Shown: positions 21,812-28,389 of the stretch, piece by piece
How positions within the stretch are numbered: the stretch's first letter is position 1
Layout of the letters: every line of letters begins with the position of its first letter
Assembly: GCA_031551045.1 (NCBI GenBank)
Contig: JAVBOD010000097.1
Span: 1 to 28,389, forward strand
Origin: JAVBOD01 sp031551045
Lineage (GTDB): Bacteria; Bacteroidota; Bacteroidia; Bacteroidales; UBA932
DNA: 28,389 bases
Direction: 5' to 3'
The notes under the pieces: generated by a model
Database searches by the model: none
What the model saw: only the letters and a program-made list of their open reading frames with translations
What the model was told of the DNA's origin: nothing
Program-made: the position numbers and the translations under genes

Positions 21812-21832
21812 ACCAAAGATAGTATCTTTGGT
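21812..21832. promoter_or_regulatory. Perfect palindrome with back-to-back TATCTTTG boxes
   Basis: Ten-base arms ACCAAAGATA and TATCTTTGGT flank a single G. Each strand thus carries a TATCTTTG -7 box (minus 21821-21814; plus 21823-21830). The minus copy is 41 bases upstream of the NYN start and is a plausible promoter, although no -33 TTTG is at the right distance. The plus copy would direct transcription antisense to pyrH. It may instead be an operator or an RNA hairpin. Confidence 0.45.
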
Positions 21833-21835
21833 TCG

Positions 21836-21857
21836 ACGCTCCCCCTTGCGGGAGCGT
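21836..21857 (-). terminator. Stem-loop after pyrH, possible terminator
   Basis: ACGCTCCC and GGGAGCGT form a perfect 8-bp GC-rich stem with a 6-base loop, 8 bases after the pyrH stop. No T-run follows on the minus strand, but the palindrome at 21832-21812 forms a second hairpin just beyond. On the plus strand it is followed by a T-rich stretch. It probably limits readthrough between pyrH and the NYN gene. Confidence 0.5.
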
Positions 21858-21865
21858 TTCGCTTT

Positions 21866-22573
21866 TTATTCTACCTCCGTTCCGATGCGTTCCCCTTTTA
21901 CCACACGCAGCAAATTACCGGGTTTATTCATATCGAAAACCACTAACGGCAAGTTGTTTTCTTTGCACAAAGCAAAGGCTGCCAAGTCCATAACTTTTAA
22001 ATTTTTGGCAAACGCCTCGTCAAAACTCAGTTTATCGTATTTTTGGGCCGCCGGGTCTTTTTCCGGGTCGGCCGTATATACGCCGTCCACGCGGGTTCCT
22101 TTCAGCAACACGTCGGCTTCGATTTCCACCGCGCGCAATGCGGAAGCGGTGTCGGTCGTGAAAAACGGATTGCCCGTTCCGCCGCCGATAATACATACTG
22201 CACCGTCTGCAAAATGGCGCAATGCGGTTTCTTTCGAAAAACGTTCGCCTACAGATTCAATGCTTACTGCTGTGAGTAATGCCGCTTTCACGCCAATACT
22301 TTGCAATGCATTTTGTATAGCCAGGCTATTGATAATCGTAGCCAGCATGCCCATTTGGTCGCCTTTCACACGGTCGAAACCTTTGCCGGCGCCTTTCAGT
22401 CCGCGGAAAATATTTCCTCCGCCGATGACAATACCCACTTGTACGCCTTGGCCGGCCACACTTTTTATATCGGCGGCATATTGCTGCAAAACGGCTGTAT
22501 TGATGCCGTAATTATCATCGCCCATCAGGCTTTCGCCGCTTAATTTCAATAAAATCCGTCGGTAAGTTGTCAT
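21866..22573 (-). CDS. pyrH: Uridylate kinase (UMP kinase)
   Basis: This 235-residue cytoplasmic enzyme phosphorylates UMP to UDP in pyrimidine nucleotide synthesis. It belongs to the amino-acid-kinase family: LLKLSGESLMGD (phosphate-binding Lys10 and GES), VGIVIGGGNIFRG, the SIESVGERFSKETALRHFAD region, IGGGTGNPFFTTDTASALRA and the nucleotide-binding LLKGTRVDGVYTADPEKDP. Length is normal (bacterial range about 235-245). The ATG at 22573 lies 25 bases after a consensus promoter. It is divergent from sdhC. A GC-rich hairpin and a palindrome follow the stop, before the NYN gene and frr, so the classical pyrH-frr pair is separated here. Confidence 0.98.
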   Translation of the reverse strand: MTTYRRILLKLSGESLMGDDNYGINTAVLQQYAADIKSVAGQGVQVGIVIGGGNIFRGLKGAGKGFDRVKGDQMGMLATIINSLAIQNALQSIGVKAALLTAVSIESVGERFSKETALRHFADGAVCIIGGGTGNPFFTTDTASALRAVEIEADVLLKGTRVDGVYTADPEKDPAAQKYDKLSFDEAFAKNLKVMDLAAFALCKENNLPLVVFDMNKPGNLLRVVKGERIGTEVE

Positions 22574-22598
22574 GCTAAAATCTCATAATCATATCCTA

Positions 22599-22630
22599 CA
22601 AAGGTACATAAATATGTTTATCTAAACAAA
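22599..22630 (-). promoter_or_regulatory. Promoter of pyrH
   Basis: On the minus strand TTTG (22630-22627), 20 bases, then TACCTTTG (22606-22599) is a full match to the Bacteroidota -33/-7 consensus, 25 bases before the pyrH ATG. Confidence 0.75.
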
Positions 22631-22643
22631 AGGCGAATGAAAT

Positions 22644-22674
22644 TTTGCCAATGCAAAACAAAGGCTTACATTTG
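22644..22674 (+). promoter_or_regulatory. Promoter of sdhC
   Basis: TTTG (22644-22647), 19 bases, then TACATTTG (22667-22674) is a full consensus match. It leaves a leader of about 45-50 bases before the sdhC ATG. It is divergent from, and 13 bases away from, the pyrH promoter. Confidence 0.75.
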
Positions 22675-22726
22675 CAATTTGTAGCAGATAAAATTGTAAT
22701 CAAAAAACCTACTATAATTATAACTT

Positions 22727-23389
22727 ATGGCAAATATTTTTTCTTCTTCTATTGGGAAAAAGTTAGTAATGAGCCTTAGCGGGCTATTTTTAATGCTCTT
22801 CTTGGTAGTGCACGTCGTTACCAATTTCCTTGCCATATTCGGCCGGGAAATTTATAACGAAGCGTGCCATTTCATGGACACCAATCCTATTATTCAAGTG
22901 ATGGTGCCGGTATTGGCGTTCGGTGTTTTCATCCACATCGTGTATGCAACGATTCTCACGTTGTCGAATCTCCGGGCGCGCGGAACCGACCGTTATGCCG
23001 TGTCGAACAAGGGGAAAGCATCGTCGTGGGCTTCGCGCAACATGTTTGTGCTGGGGCTTATTGTATTAGGATTTTTGTGTTTACACTTGTTCCATTTTTG
23101 GGCAAAAATGCAATTGCAACACTTTATCGGAGGGTCTCCGGAAGTTGATCCCTATGGTTTGGTAGCAACACTATTTCAAAATATTTGGTACTGCCTGATT
23201 TACTGGGTGTGGCTCGCTGCTTTATGGTTCCACCTGTCGCACGGTTTCTGGAGCGCTTTCCAAACCATCGGGCTGAATAATTCCAAATGGCTGAAACGCT
23301 GGCAAGTGATTGCATTGATTTATGCAAGCATTATTATTATTGCTTTTGCTCTCATTCCTTTATGGTTTCTTTTAGGATTCGGAGCATAA
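22727..23389 (+). CDS. sdhC: Succinate dehydrogenase/fumarate reductase cytochrome b subunit (stand-alone)
   Basis: This 220-residue inner-membrane diheme cytochrome b anchors the flavoprotein and Fe-S subunits and passes electrons between quinone and the complex. About five membrane helices are visible: around residues 17-38 (LSGLFLMLFLVVHVVTNFLA), 56-80, 105-126 (GLIVLGFLCLHLFHFW), 152-176 (WYCLIYWVWLAALWFHLSHG) and 194-218. Heme-ligand candidates are His29, His70, His120 and His169, one in each of four helices, as expected for the Bacteroidota/Wolinella type. The protein is complete. It has its own consensus promoter and a strong terminator, and sdhA and sdhB do not follow, unlike the usual C-A-B order. 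In this phylum the complex may also act as fumarate reductase (frdC). Confidence 0.94.
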   Translation: MANIFSSSIGKKLVMSLSGLFLMLFLVVHVVTNFLAIFGREIYNEACHFMDTNPIIQVMVPVLAFGVFIHIVYATILTLSNLRARGTDRYAVSNKGKASSWASRNMFVLGLIVLGFLCLHLFHFWAKMQLQHFIGGSPEVDPYGLVATLFQNIWYCLIYWVWLAALWFHLSHGFWSAFQTIGLNNSKWLKRWQVIALIYASIIIIAFALIPLWFLLGFGA

Positions 23390-23414
23390 TAAGGGCAATA
23401 AACAATACATATGT

Positions 23415-23450
23415 ATCCCACCTGAAAGCTTGTTTCGGGTGGGATTTTTA
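23415..23450 (+). terminator. Rho-independent terminator after sdhC
   Basis: A 13-bp stem including one G-T pair (23415-23427 with 23433-23445; core TCCCACC / GGTGGGA) has a 5-base loop and is followed by TTTTTAG. It starts 25 bases past the sdhC stop, so sdhC is transcribed alone. Confidence 0.9.
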
Positions 23451-23460
23451 GTTATATTTG
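23430..23460 (+). promoter_or_regulatory. Candidate promoter upstream of the composite repeat and the A2M gene
   Basis: TTG (23430-23432), 20 bases, then TATATTTG (23453-23460) matches the -33/-7 pattern and overlaps the sdhC terminator. It would produce a leader of about 210 bases containing the palindromic repeat before the A2M ATG at 23678. A short 18-codon reading frame starts 10 bases after the -7 box. Confidence 0.45.
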
Positions 23461-23470
23461 AACCGTATTT

Positions 23471-23527
23471 ATGGAATTCCGGAAGAAAGTGCATCTATAT
23501 AACTGTAATGTGGTTTTGTCATTCTGA
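23471..23527 (+). other. Short 18-codon reading frame in the leader (possible remnant or leader peptide)
   Basis: ATG at 23471 opens MEFRKKVHLYNCNVVLSF and stops at a TGA that lies inside the left arm of the composite repeat. The ATG lies 10 bases after a TATATTTG box, close to the short spacings seen at the HEPN, arfB and DUF3109 genes. It may be the head of a gene broken by the repeat, a leader peptide, or chance. Confidence 0.2.
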
Positions 23528-23621
23528 GCGAAGCGAAGAATCTGTAAGAGGGAAATAGATTGCTTCGTCGTTCCTCCTCGCAATGACGAAGAGATTCTTC
23601 GCTTCGCTCAGAATGACAAAA
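23514..23621. repeat. Composite palindromic repeat, copy 2 (108 bases)
   Basis: Perfect 30-base inverted arms (23514-23543 and 23592-23621; core GAGCGAAGCGAAGAATCT) enclose 48 bases. Inside lies a second unit at 23557-23587, whose complement starts GTCATTGCGAGGAGGAACG and ends GAAGCAATCT. Both units begin GTCATT and end AATCT on their respective strands, so they look related. From memory, very similar short palindromic repeats are scattered in intergenic regions of many bacterial phyla. It has no coding capacity. Here it occupies the probable leader of the A2M gene. Confidence 0.9.
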
Positions 23622-23677
23622 AAGACGTAATGCCAAATAAAAAACATTGCATTATTGAATAATAAAATTTTTAAAAT

Positions 23678-26600
23678 ATGAAACGTATCTATTTAGTACT
23701 TATCGTCTTATTTGCGGGCGTGTTTGCCGCGTTCGGACTGAATCATTTGTTGGGAGCGGAAGGCGCGCCGCAAATGCGCCCGATTGTCGAAGGAAAAGAA
23801 TATGCGCAGGAATGGCGTAAAATCGACAGCTTGAAACAAATCGGACAAGTGCAATCGGCACAAACGATGGTTGATAAAATTTACGACGAAGCACGTAAAG
23901 ACAACAACATTCCGCAATTTATAAAAGCGTGTTTGTATCGCATAAGCCTTAAAAATATGTATGAGGAAGAAGCGGCGGTAAAGATGATAGGCGAAATGGA
24001 ATCGTTGATTAATACGGCCGGTTTCCCTTTAAAAAACATCTTGCATTCTATCACGGCCGACCTTTATTGGAAGTACTATCAGCAAAACCGCTGGCGCTTT
24101 GCCAACCGTACTGCCACATCTGTAGTGCCGGACGACGTTCGTACATGGGATTTACAGCGCATCGTGGCGCAATGTGTGGCGCATTACCGGACATCGCTGG
24201 AAAATCCACGCGAGTTGCAAACATACAATATCAACCAGTTCAAAGCTATTTTGGAAAAACATCCCGATTCGGAAAAGTACCGCCCCACGTTATATGATTT
24301 TCTGGCTTTCCGTGCCGTGGATTTTTATAAGGATAACGAGGCAAACCTGACGCAGCCGGCCGCGCGTTTTTTGATTGACAGCAAAAATTATTTCCAACCT
24401 TCTTCCGAATTTTTACGGGTGAAAATAGCCACGCCCGACAGTTTGTCGTTCCAATTTCAGGCCTTGAAATTATTGCAGCAGATTCTTTTTTTACACCAAT
24501 CCGACGCTAACCTCACGGCCACGATTGATGCCGATTTACAGCGCTTGGATTTGGTTTATAACAATGCAAGCCTTTCCGAAAAAGACGATTTGTATTTGCA
24601 GACTTTGCAGGAAATGGATAAACGCTATGCCGGTAATTATCCCGAGGCTTCTACCGAAATTTTATTCCGTATTGCCAAGTTGTACAATCAGCAAGGAAAC
24701 GAATACGATGCTTATACAAATCCTTCCGTGAAAGATAAAAAGAAGGAAGCAATGGATATTATCGAAAAGGCCGTAACCCGTGCACCTGAAAGCTTCGGCG
24801 CGAAAAATTGTTTGGTATTAAAAAACGAACTGCTTCGTCCGGAGTTGAACGTGACAACCGATGACGCGGCGCTGCCGAACAAGCCGATATTGGCAAGTGT
24901 GCAATACCGGAATGTTCCGAAAGTATATTTCAAAATTATTGCATTGGATTATAAGAAAGAATTACAAGCGCGCGACATCGATGGAAAAATGCTGGATACA
25001 TATGTGCAACAACCGGCAGTTGAAGCGTGGAATGTAGCATTGCCCGACGATGCCGACTATCAGAAACATACTGTGGAGTTGGCGCTGCCCGGATTAAAAG
25101 AAGGATATTATGCCGTGATAAGTTCGACCGATGAAAAATTCTCTGCGACTTCCACGATGGTGAGCGAGTGTAAAATCTGGGTTACGAATCTCAGCTATGT
25201 GCGAAAAACAAATAGCGGCGAAGCTACGGTGTTCGTCTTGCATCGCGAGACCGGCCAGCCGGTTTACGGCGTACAGGCGCAAACCTACACCCGTGAATAT
25301 GATTACGACAAACGGCGTCATACCATAAAATTCGGAGATGTTTTTACGACGAACGCCGAAGGATTTATCACGATGAAAGCAACGGGCGATTACCGTTATG
25401 TGAATTTATTTTTCACGAACGGCAAAGATGCTTATGCCGACGAACAGGGGATGCATTTGTACCGGTATGGCGAACGGGACCAAACGTATTATTCTACGAC
25501 ATTCTTTACCGACCGTGCGATTTACCGCCCCGGACAAACGGTGTATTTTAAAGGCATTGTGTTGCAAGTGAAGAACAGCGGTGCGGAAAAAGAAACGAAA
25601 ATCGTGCCGAACTACAAGCAGCGCGTTACGTTCCATAATGCCAATGGCGAAAAGGTTTCGGAGTTGAATGTTACTACCAACGGATTCGGTTCGTTTGCCG
25701 GAAGTTTTACGGCGCCTGCTACAGGATTGACCGGCATGATGAGCCTTCGCGCCGATAATGCGAACGGTTATATATCGTTCCGCGTGGAAGAATATAAACG
25801 GCCGAAGTTTGAAGTAACATTCAATCCGGTAAAAAGTTCGGTTCGTTTAGGCGAAAAAGTGACGGTAACCGGCAACGCCAAAGCTTATGCCGGAAGCGCC
25901 GTGAGCGATGCCAATGTAACGTATCGCGTGGTGCGCGAAGCGCGTTATCCGTATTGGCGCTGGTGGTGGAGCCCGATGCCTTCGTCGCCTGCGCAGGAAA
26001 TCATAAACGGAACGGCTGTTACGAAAGATGACGGCACATTCGATATTTTGTTCACCGCCTTGCCCGACGCAGCCATTGCAAAGAGCGATAAACCTGTTTT
26101 CACCTACACGGTTTATGCCACGGTGAGCGATATCAACGGCGAGACACACGAAGCAAATACAAGGGTTTCGGTGGGTTATGAATCATTGTTGATAAGTACG
26201 AATGTGGCCGATGAAATGAATTTGGATATCACTAAAAATATTGAAATTACAGCTACCAATTTGAACAACGAACCGCAACCTGCGGAAGGAATAGTAACTA
26301 TTTGGAAATTGCGCGAGCCGGACCGCGTGTTGCAAAACCGCCGCTGGACACGCCCCGACAAATTCCTACTTTCGCGTGCGGCCTTCGAAAAAGCCTTCCC
26401 TTATGCGGTGTATGATAACGAAGACAATCCGGAAACATGGGAAAAAACAGTACAGGTATGTCAACTTTCGTTCGATACAAAAGATACAACCAATTATGCG
26501 ATAGCTAAAATTACCACCTGGGCGCCGGGAACGTATTTAATGGAATTGAAAACAACAGATGCGTTTGGCGAAGCGATAACAATTACCAACGTTTTCAAAG

Positions 26601-28389
26601 GATTTTCGATGAACAAGAAAACCATTCCGGGCAATGCTTCGTTGTGGTTTAACGTGTCGAATACAACATTACAGCCGAACGATGTGTTGAAAATTTCCAT
26701 AGGAAGCGCTTATAAAAACGTGCATGCCGTGATGGAAATCGTAGAAGCGGAGAATGTAACGAAACGCCAAATCGTTCAACTGAACAATGAACAAAAAACA
26801 ATTGAAATTCCGGTAGCGGAAAAATACCGCGGAAACTTTGGCGTACAGCTGTTTTTTGTGAAGGATAATCGTTCTTATACCGCGGAACAAGTGGTTCAAG
26901 TGCCCTATGATAACAAGGAATTAGACATCGAATTTGCTACGTTCCGCGACAAACTACAACCCGGACAGGAAGAGGAGTGGCGTGTGACGATTAAAGATAA
27001 AAAAGGCGATGCCGTGGCAGCTGAATTACTGGCTTCGATGTACGATGCTTCGTTGGATGTTTTTGCACCGCATGGATGGAATTTTTTCCCGTGGAATACG
27101 AATCATATTTACTTCTCGTGGGAAACCGGCAATGCGTTTGGATTTAGAGGAAGTAATCCATTGGTGCAAAATTATCCGTGGATGAATTATATGCAGCGCT
27201 ATTACGACCGGTTGTTAAGGCCGGAATATACGGGGGAAAATGATGGCATAGTGATGGAAGAATCTACGGTGATAACGCTCTATGGTGCGCGTTCTAGCAC
27301 AAAAGCATTGGAGGGGAAAGCGCCCGGTGTGCAACTGATGATCGCTAATGCCGATAAAAAAGAAGAGTCCATTCGGATTAGAGGAATGGGTACGGTAGAG
27401 AAAGAGTCTAACGATTCGGAAGATGCGCAAAATCAAAAATTGAAACAAAACGAAACGGTTCAACAACCCGTACAAATCCGCAAAAACTTTAATGAAACCG
27501 CTTTCTTCTATCCGCAACTAAAAACGAATGAAAAAGGCGAAACGGTGATTAGTTTTACCGTTCCCGAAGCGTTAACCCGTTGGAAAATGCAAAGCTTGGC
27601 TTGGACAAAGGACTTGAAAGTAGGCAGTATTACCAAAGAGTTGGTAACGCAAAAAGACCTGATGATTTTTACTAACGCTCCGCGCTTTTTCCGCGAAAAC
27701 GACGAAATTTATTTCAGCGCTAAGTTGTCGAATATTTCCGATAAAACGTTGAATGTGAAAACAACGGTTCAATTCTTTGATGCGTTAACCATGACGGCTG
27801 TTTCCGAAAAATTATTATTGGAAGATGATACAAAGAATACCTCGTTAACTGCCGGAGGAAATAAAGCGATAAGTTGGAAAATGCATATTCCGGAGGGCTT
27901 GCAGGCGATTACTTATCGTATTGTCGCAACCAGCGAAAATTTCTCCGACGGCGAAGAAAGCACGATTCCCGTGCTGACAAACCGTATGTTGGTTACTGAA
28001 AGTTTGCCCTTGCCTATCCGTGGTAATCAGACGAAGAAATATGAGTTTACAAAACTGTTGAACAATCGTAGCAAGACGCTGAGAAATTATTCGTACACGA
28101 TTGAGTTTACCAGCAATCCGGCATGGAATGCGGTGCAGGCATTGCCGTATATGATGGAATATCCGTACGAATGTGCCGAGCAGGCTTTCAGCCGCTACTA
28201 TGCCAACAGTATTGCTACTCATATTGTGAACAGCGACCCGAAAATTAAACAAGTGTTCGATATTTGGCGCAACTATCAGCCCAGCGCGTTGCAATCGAAT
28301 TTGGAAAAGAACGAAGAGTTGAAAATGCTGTTGCTGGAAGAAACGCCTTGGGTACGTGCAGCGCAAAACGACAGCGAACGCAAACAACG
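23678..28389 (+). CDS. Alpha-2-macroglobulin-like envelope protein with internal TonB-plug-like segment (3' end beyond window)
   Basis: These are the first 1570 codons of a giant protein, in frame without interruption. An N-terminal hydrophobic segment (RIYLVLIVLFAGVFAAFGL) serves as signal or anchor; no lipobox is seen. An MG2 domain begins near residue 605 (TDRAIYRPGQTVYFKGIVLQ). The A2M domain at about 1276-1318 has FYPQLKTNEKGETVISFTVP and EALTRWKMQSLAW. The thioester motif is CAEQ, Cys1499 to Gln1502, in YPYECAEQAFSRYY, so the covalent protease-trapping bond can form. Bacterial A2M proteins are thought to guard the periplasm against proteases. At about 1190-1240 a segment (KALEGKAPGVQL, then ESIRIRGMGTV) resembles the SusC plug; SusC2 has MLEGQVAGLY and ISIRGMST. 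The gene lies behind the composite repeat. Confidence 0.93.
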   Translation, partial: MKRIYLVLIVLFAGVFAAFGLNHLLGAEGAPQMRPIVEGKEYAQEWRKIDSLKQIGQVQSAQTMVDKIYDEARKDNNIPQFIKACLYRISLKNMYEEEAAVKMIGEMESLINTAGFPLKNILHSITADLYWKYYQQNRWRFANRTATSVVPDDVRTWDLQRIVAQCVAHYRTSLENPRELQTYNINQFKAILEKHPDSEKYRPTLYDFLAFRAVDFYKDNEANLTQPAARFLIDSKNYFQPSSEFLRVKIATPDSLSFQFQALKLLQQILFLHQSDANLTATIDADLQRLDLVYNNASLSEKDDLYLQTLQEMDKRYAGNYPEASTEILFRIAKLYNQQGNEYDAYTNPSVKDKKKEAMDIIEKAVTRAPESFGAKNCLVLKNELLRPELNVTTDDAALPNKPILASVQYRNVPKVYFKIIALDYKKELQARDIDGKMLDTYVQQPAVEAWNVALPDDADYQKHTVELALPGLKEGYYAVISSTDEKFSATSTMVSECKIWVTNLSYVRKTNSGEATVFVLHRETGQPVYGVQAQTYTREYDYDKRRHTIKFGDVFTTNAEGFITMKATGDYRYVNLFFTNGKDAYADEQGMHLYRYGERDQTYYSTTFFTDRAIYRPGQTVYFKGIVLQVKNSGAEKETKIVPNYKQRVTFHNANGEKVSELNVTTNGFGSFAGSFTAPATGLTGMMSLRADNANGYISFRVEEYKRPKFEVTFNPVKSSVRLGEKVTVTGNAKAYAGSAVSDANVTYRVVREARYPYWRWWWSPMPSSPAQEIINGTAVTKDDGTFDILFTALPDAAIAKSDKPVFTYTVYATVSDINGETHEANTRVSVGYESLLISTNVADEMNLDITKNIEITATNLNNEPQPAEGIVTIWKLREPDRVLQNRRWTRPDKFLLSRAAFEKAFPYAVYDNEDNPETWEKTVQVCQLSFDTKDTTNYAIAKITTWAPGTYLMELKTTDAFGEAITITNVFKGFSMNKKTIPGNASLWFNVSNTTLQPNDVLKISIGSAYKNVHAVMEIVEAENVTKRQIVQLNNEQKTIEIPVAEKYRGNFGVQLFFVKDNRSYTAEQVVQVPYDNKELDIEFATFRDKLQPGQEEEWRVTIKDKKGDAVAAELLASMYDASLDVFAPHGWNFFPWNTNHIYFSWETGNAFGFRGSNPLVQNYPWMNYMQRYYDRLLRPEYTGENDGIVMEESTVITLYGARSSTKALEGKAPGVQLMIANADKKEESIRIRGMGTVEKESNDSEDAQNQKLKQNETVQQPVQIRKNFNETAFFYPQLKTNEKGETVISFTVPEALTRWKMQSLAWTKDLKVGSITKELVTQKDLMIFTNAPRFFRENDEIYFSAKLSNISDKTLNVKTTVQFFDALTMTAVSEKLLLEDDTKNTSLTAGGNKAISWKMHIPEGLQAITYRIVATSENFSDGEESTIPVLTNRMLVTESLPLPIRGNQTKKYEFTKLLNNRSKTLRNYSYTIEFTSNPAWNAVQALPYMMEYPYECAEQAFSRYYANSIATHIVNSDPKIKQVFDIWRNYQPSALQSNLEKNEELKMLLLEETPWVRAAQNDSERKQ

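Noticed and set aside
21828..22511. Plus-strand 227-codon reading frame opposite pyrH
   Set aside because: It is a shadow of the well-supported pyrH gene with low-complexity Ser/Pro-rich content and no family features.

Overview
The window comes from a Bacteroidota genome, most likely Bacteroidales. The evidence is two SusC-type TonB receptors with a SusD lipoprotein and ECF sigma/FecR regulator pairs, many promoters of the TTTG-N19/20-TAnnTTTG type used by this phylum, a DUF3109 protein, two-repeat M16 and alpha-2-macroglobulin-like envelope proteins, and mostly weak ribosome binding sites. Genus cannot be fixed from the sequence alone. No rRNA, tRNA, CRISPR array or transposase gene was seen, and no gene-free stretch exceeds 300 bases.

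Region 1 (1-10640, all minus strand) holds two tandem nutrient-uptake systems. The distal one, transcribed first, is ECF sigma (10624-10049), FecR anti-sigma (10008-8998), a 1227-residue SusC receptor, a SusD lipoprotein and a TlpA-type thioredoxin lipoprotein, ending at a hairpin at 2540-2511. The second is ECF sigma (2381-1806), FecR (1706-762) and the first 222 codons of another SusC-like receptor that runs off the left edge. The expected logic is that substrate binding at the receptor is signalled through the STN domain to FecR, which frees the sigma factor. A GTGT-centred motif lies 19-39 nt upstream of all four FecR and SusC starts.

Region 2 (10640-16970) holds core and accessory genes: gpmI (glycolysis), an AT-rich HEPN/MNT toxin-antitoxin-like pair followed by a SAM methyltransferase, a palindromic repeat, an M3-like zinc peptidase lipoprotein, arfB (ribosome rescue), and an alkyltransferase-like DNA repair protein without the catalytic cysteine. 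The peptidase and arfB are divergent from interlocking promoters.

Region 3 (16970-22580) holds a periplasmic M16 peptidase with a clear terminator, a Cys-rich DUF3109 protein, and the minus-strand cluster pyrH - NYN ribonuclease-like gene - frr. The NYN gene is an AT-rich insertion into the usual pyrH-frr pair.

Region 4 (22580-28389) holds a stand-alone succinate dehydrogenase cytochrome b gene with its own promoter and terminator, then a promoter, a composite palindromic repeat in the apparent leader, and the first 1570 codons of a giant alpha-2-macroglobulin-like protein. That protein has an intact CAEQ thioester motif and an internal segment resembling the plug of SusC receptors. This insert, the two related palindromic repeats and the shared motif upstream of the FecR/SusC genes are the most notable observations.
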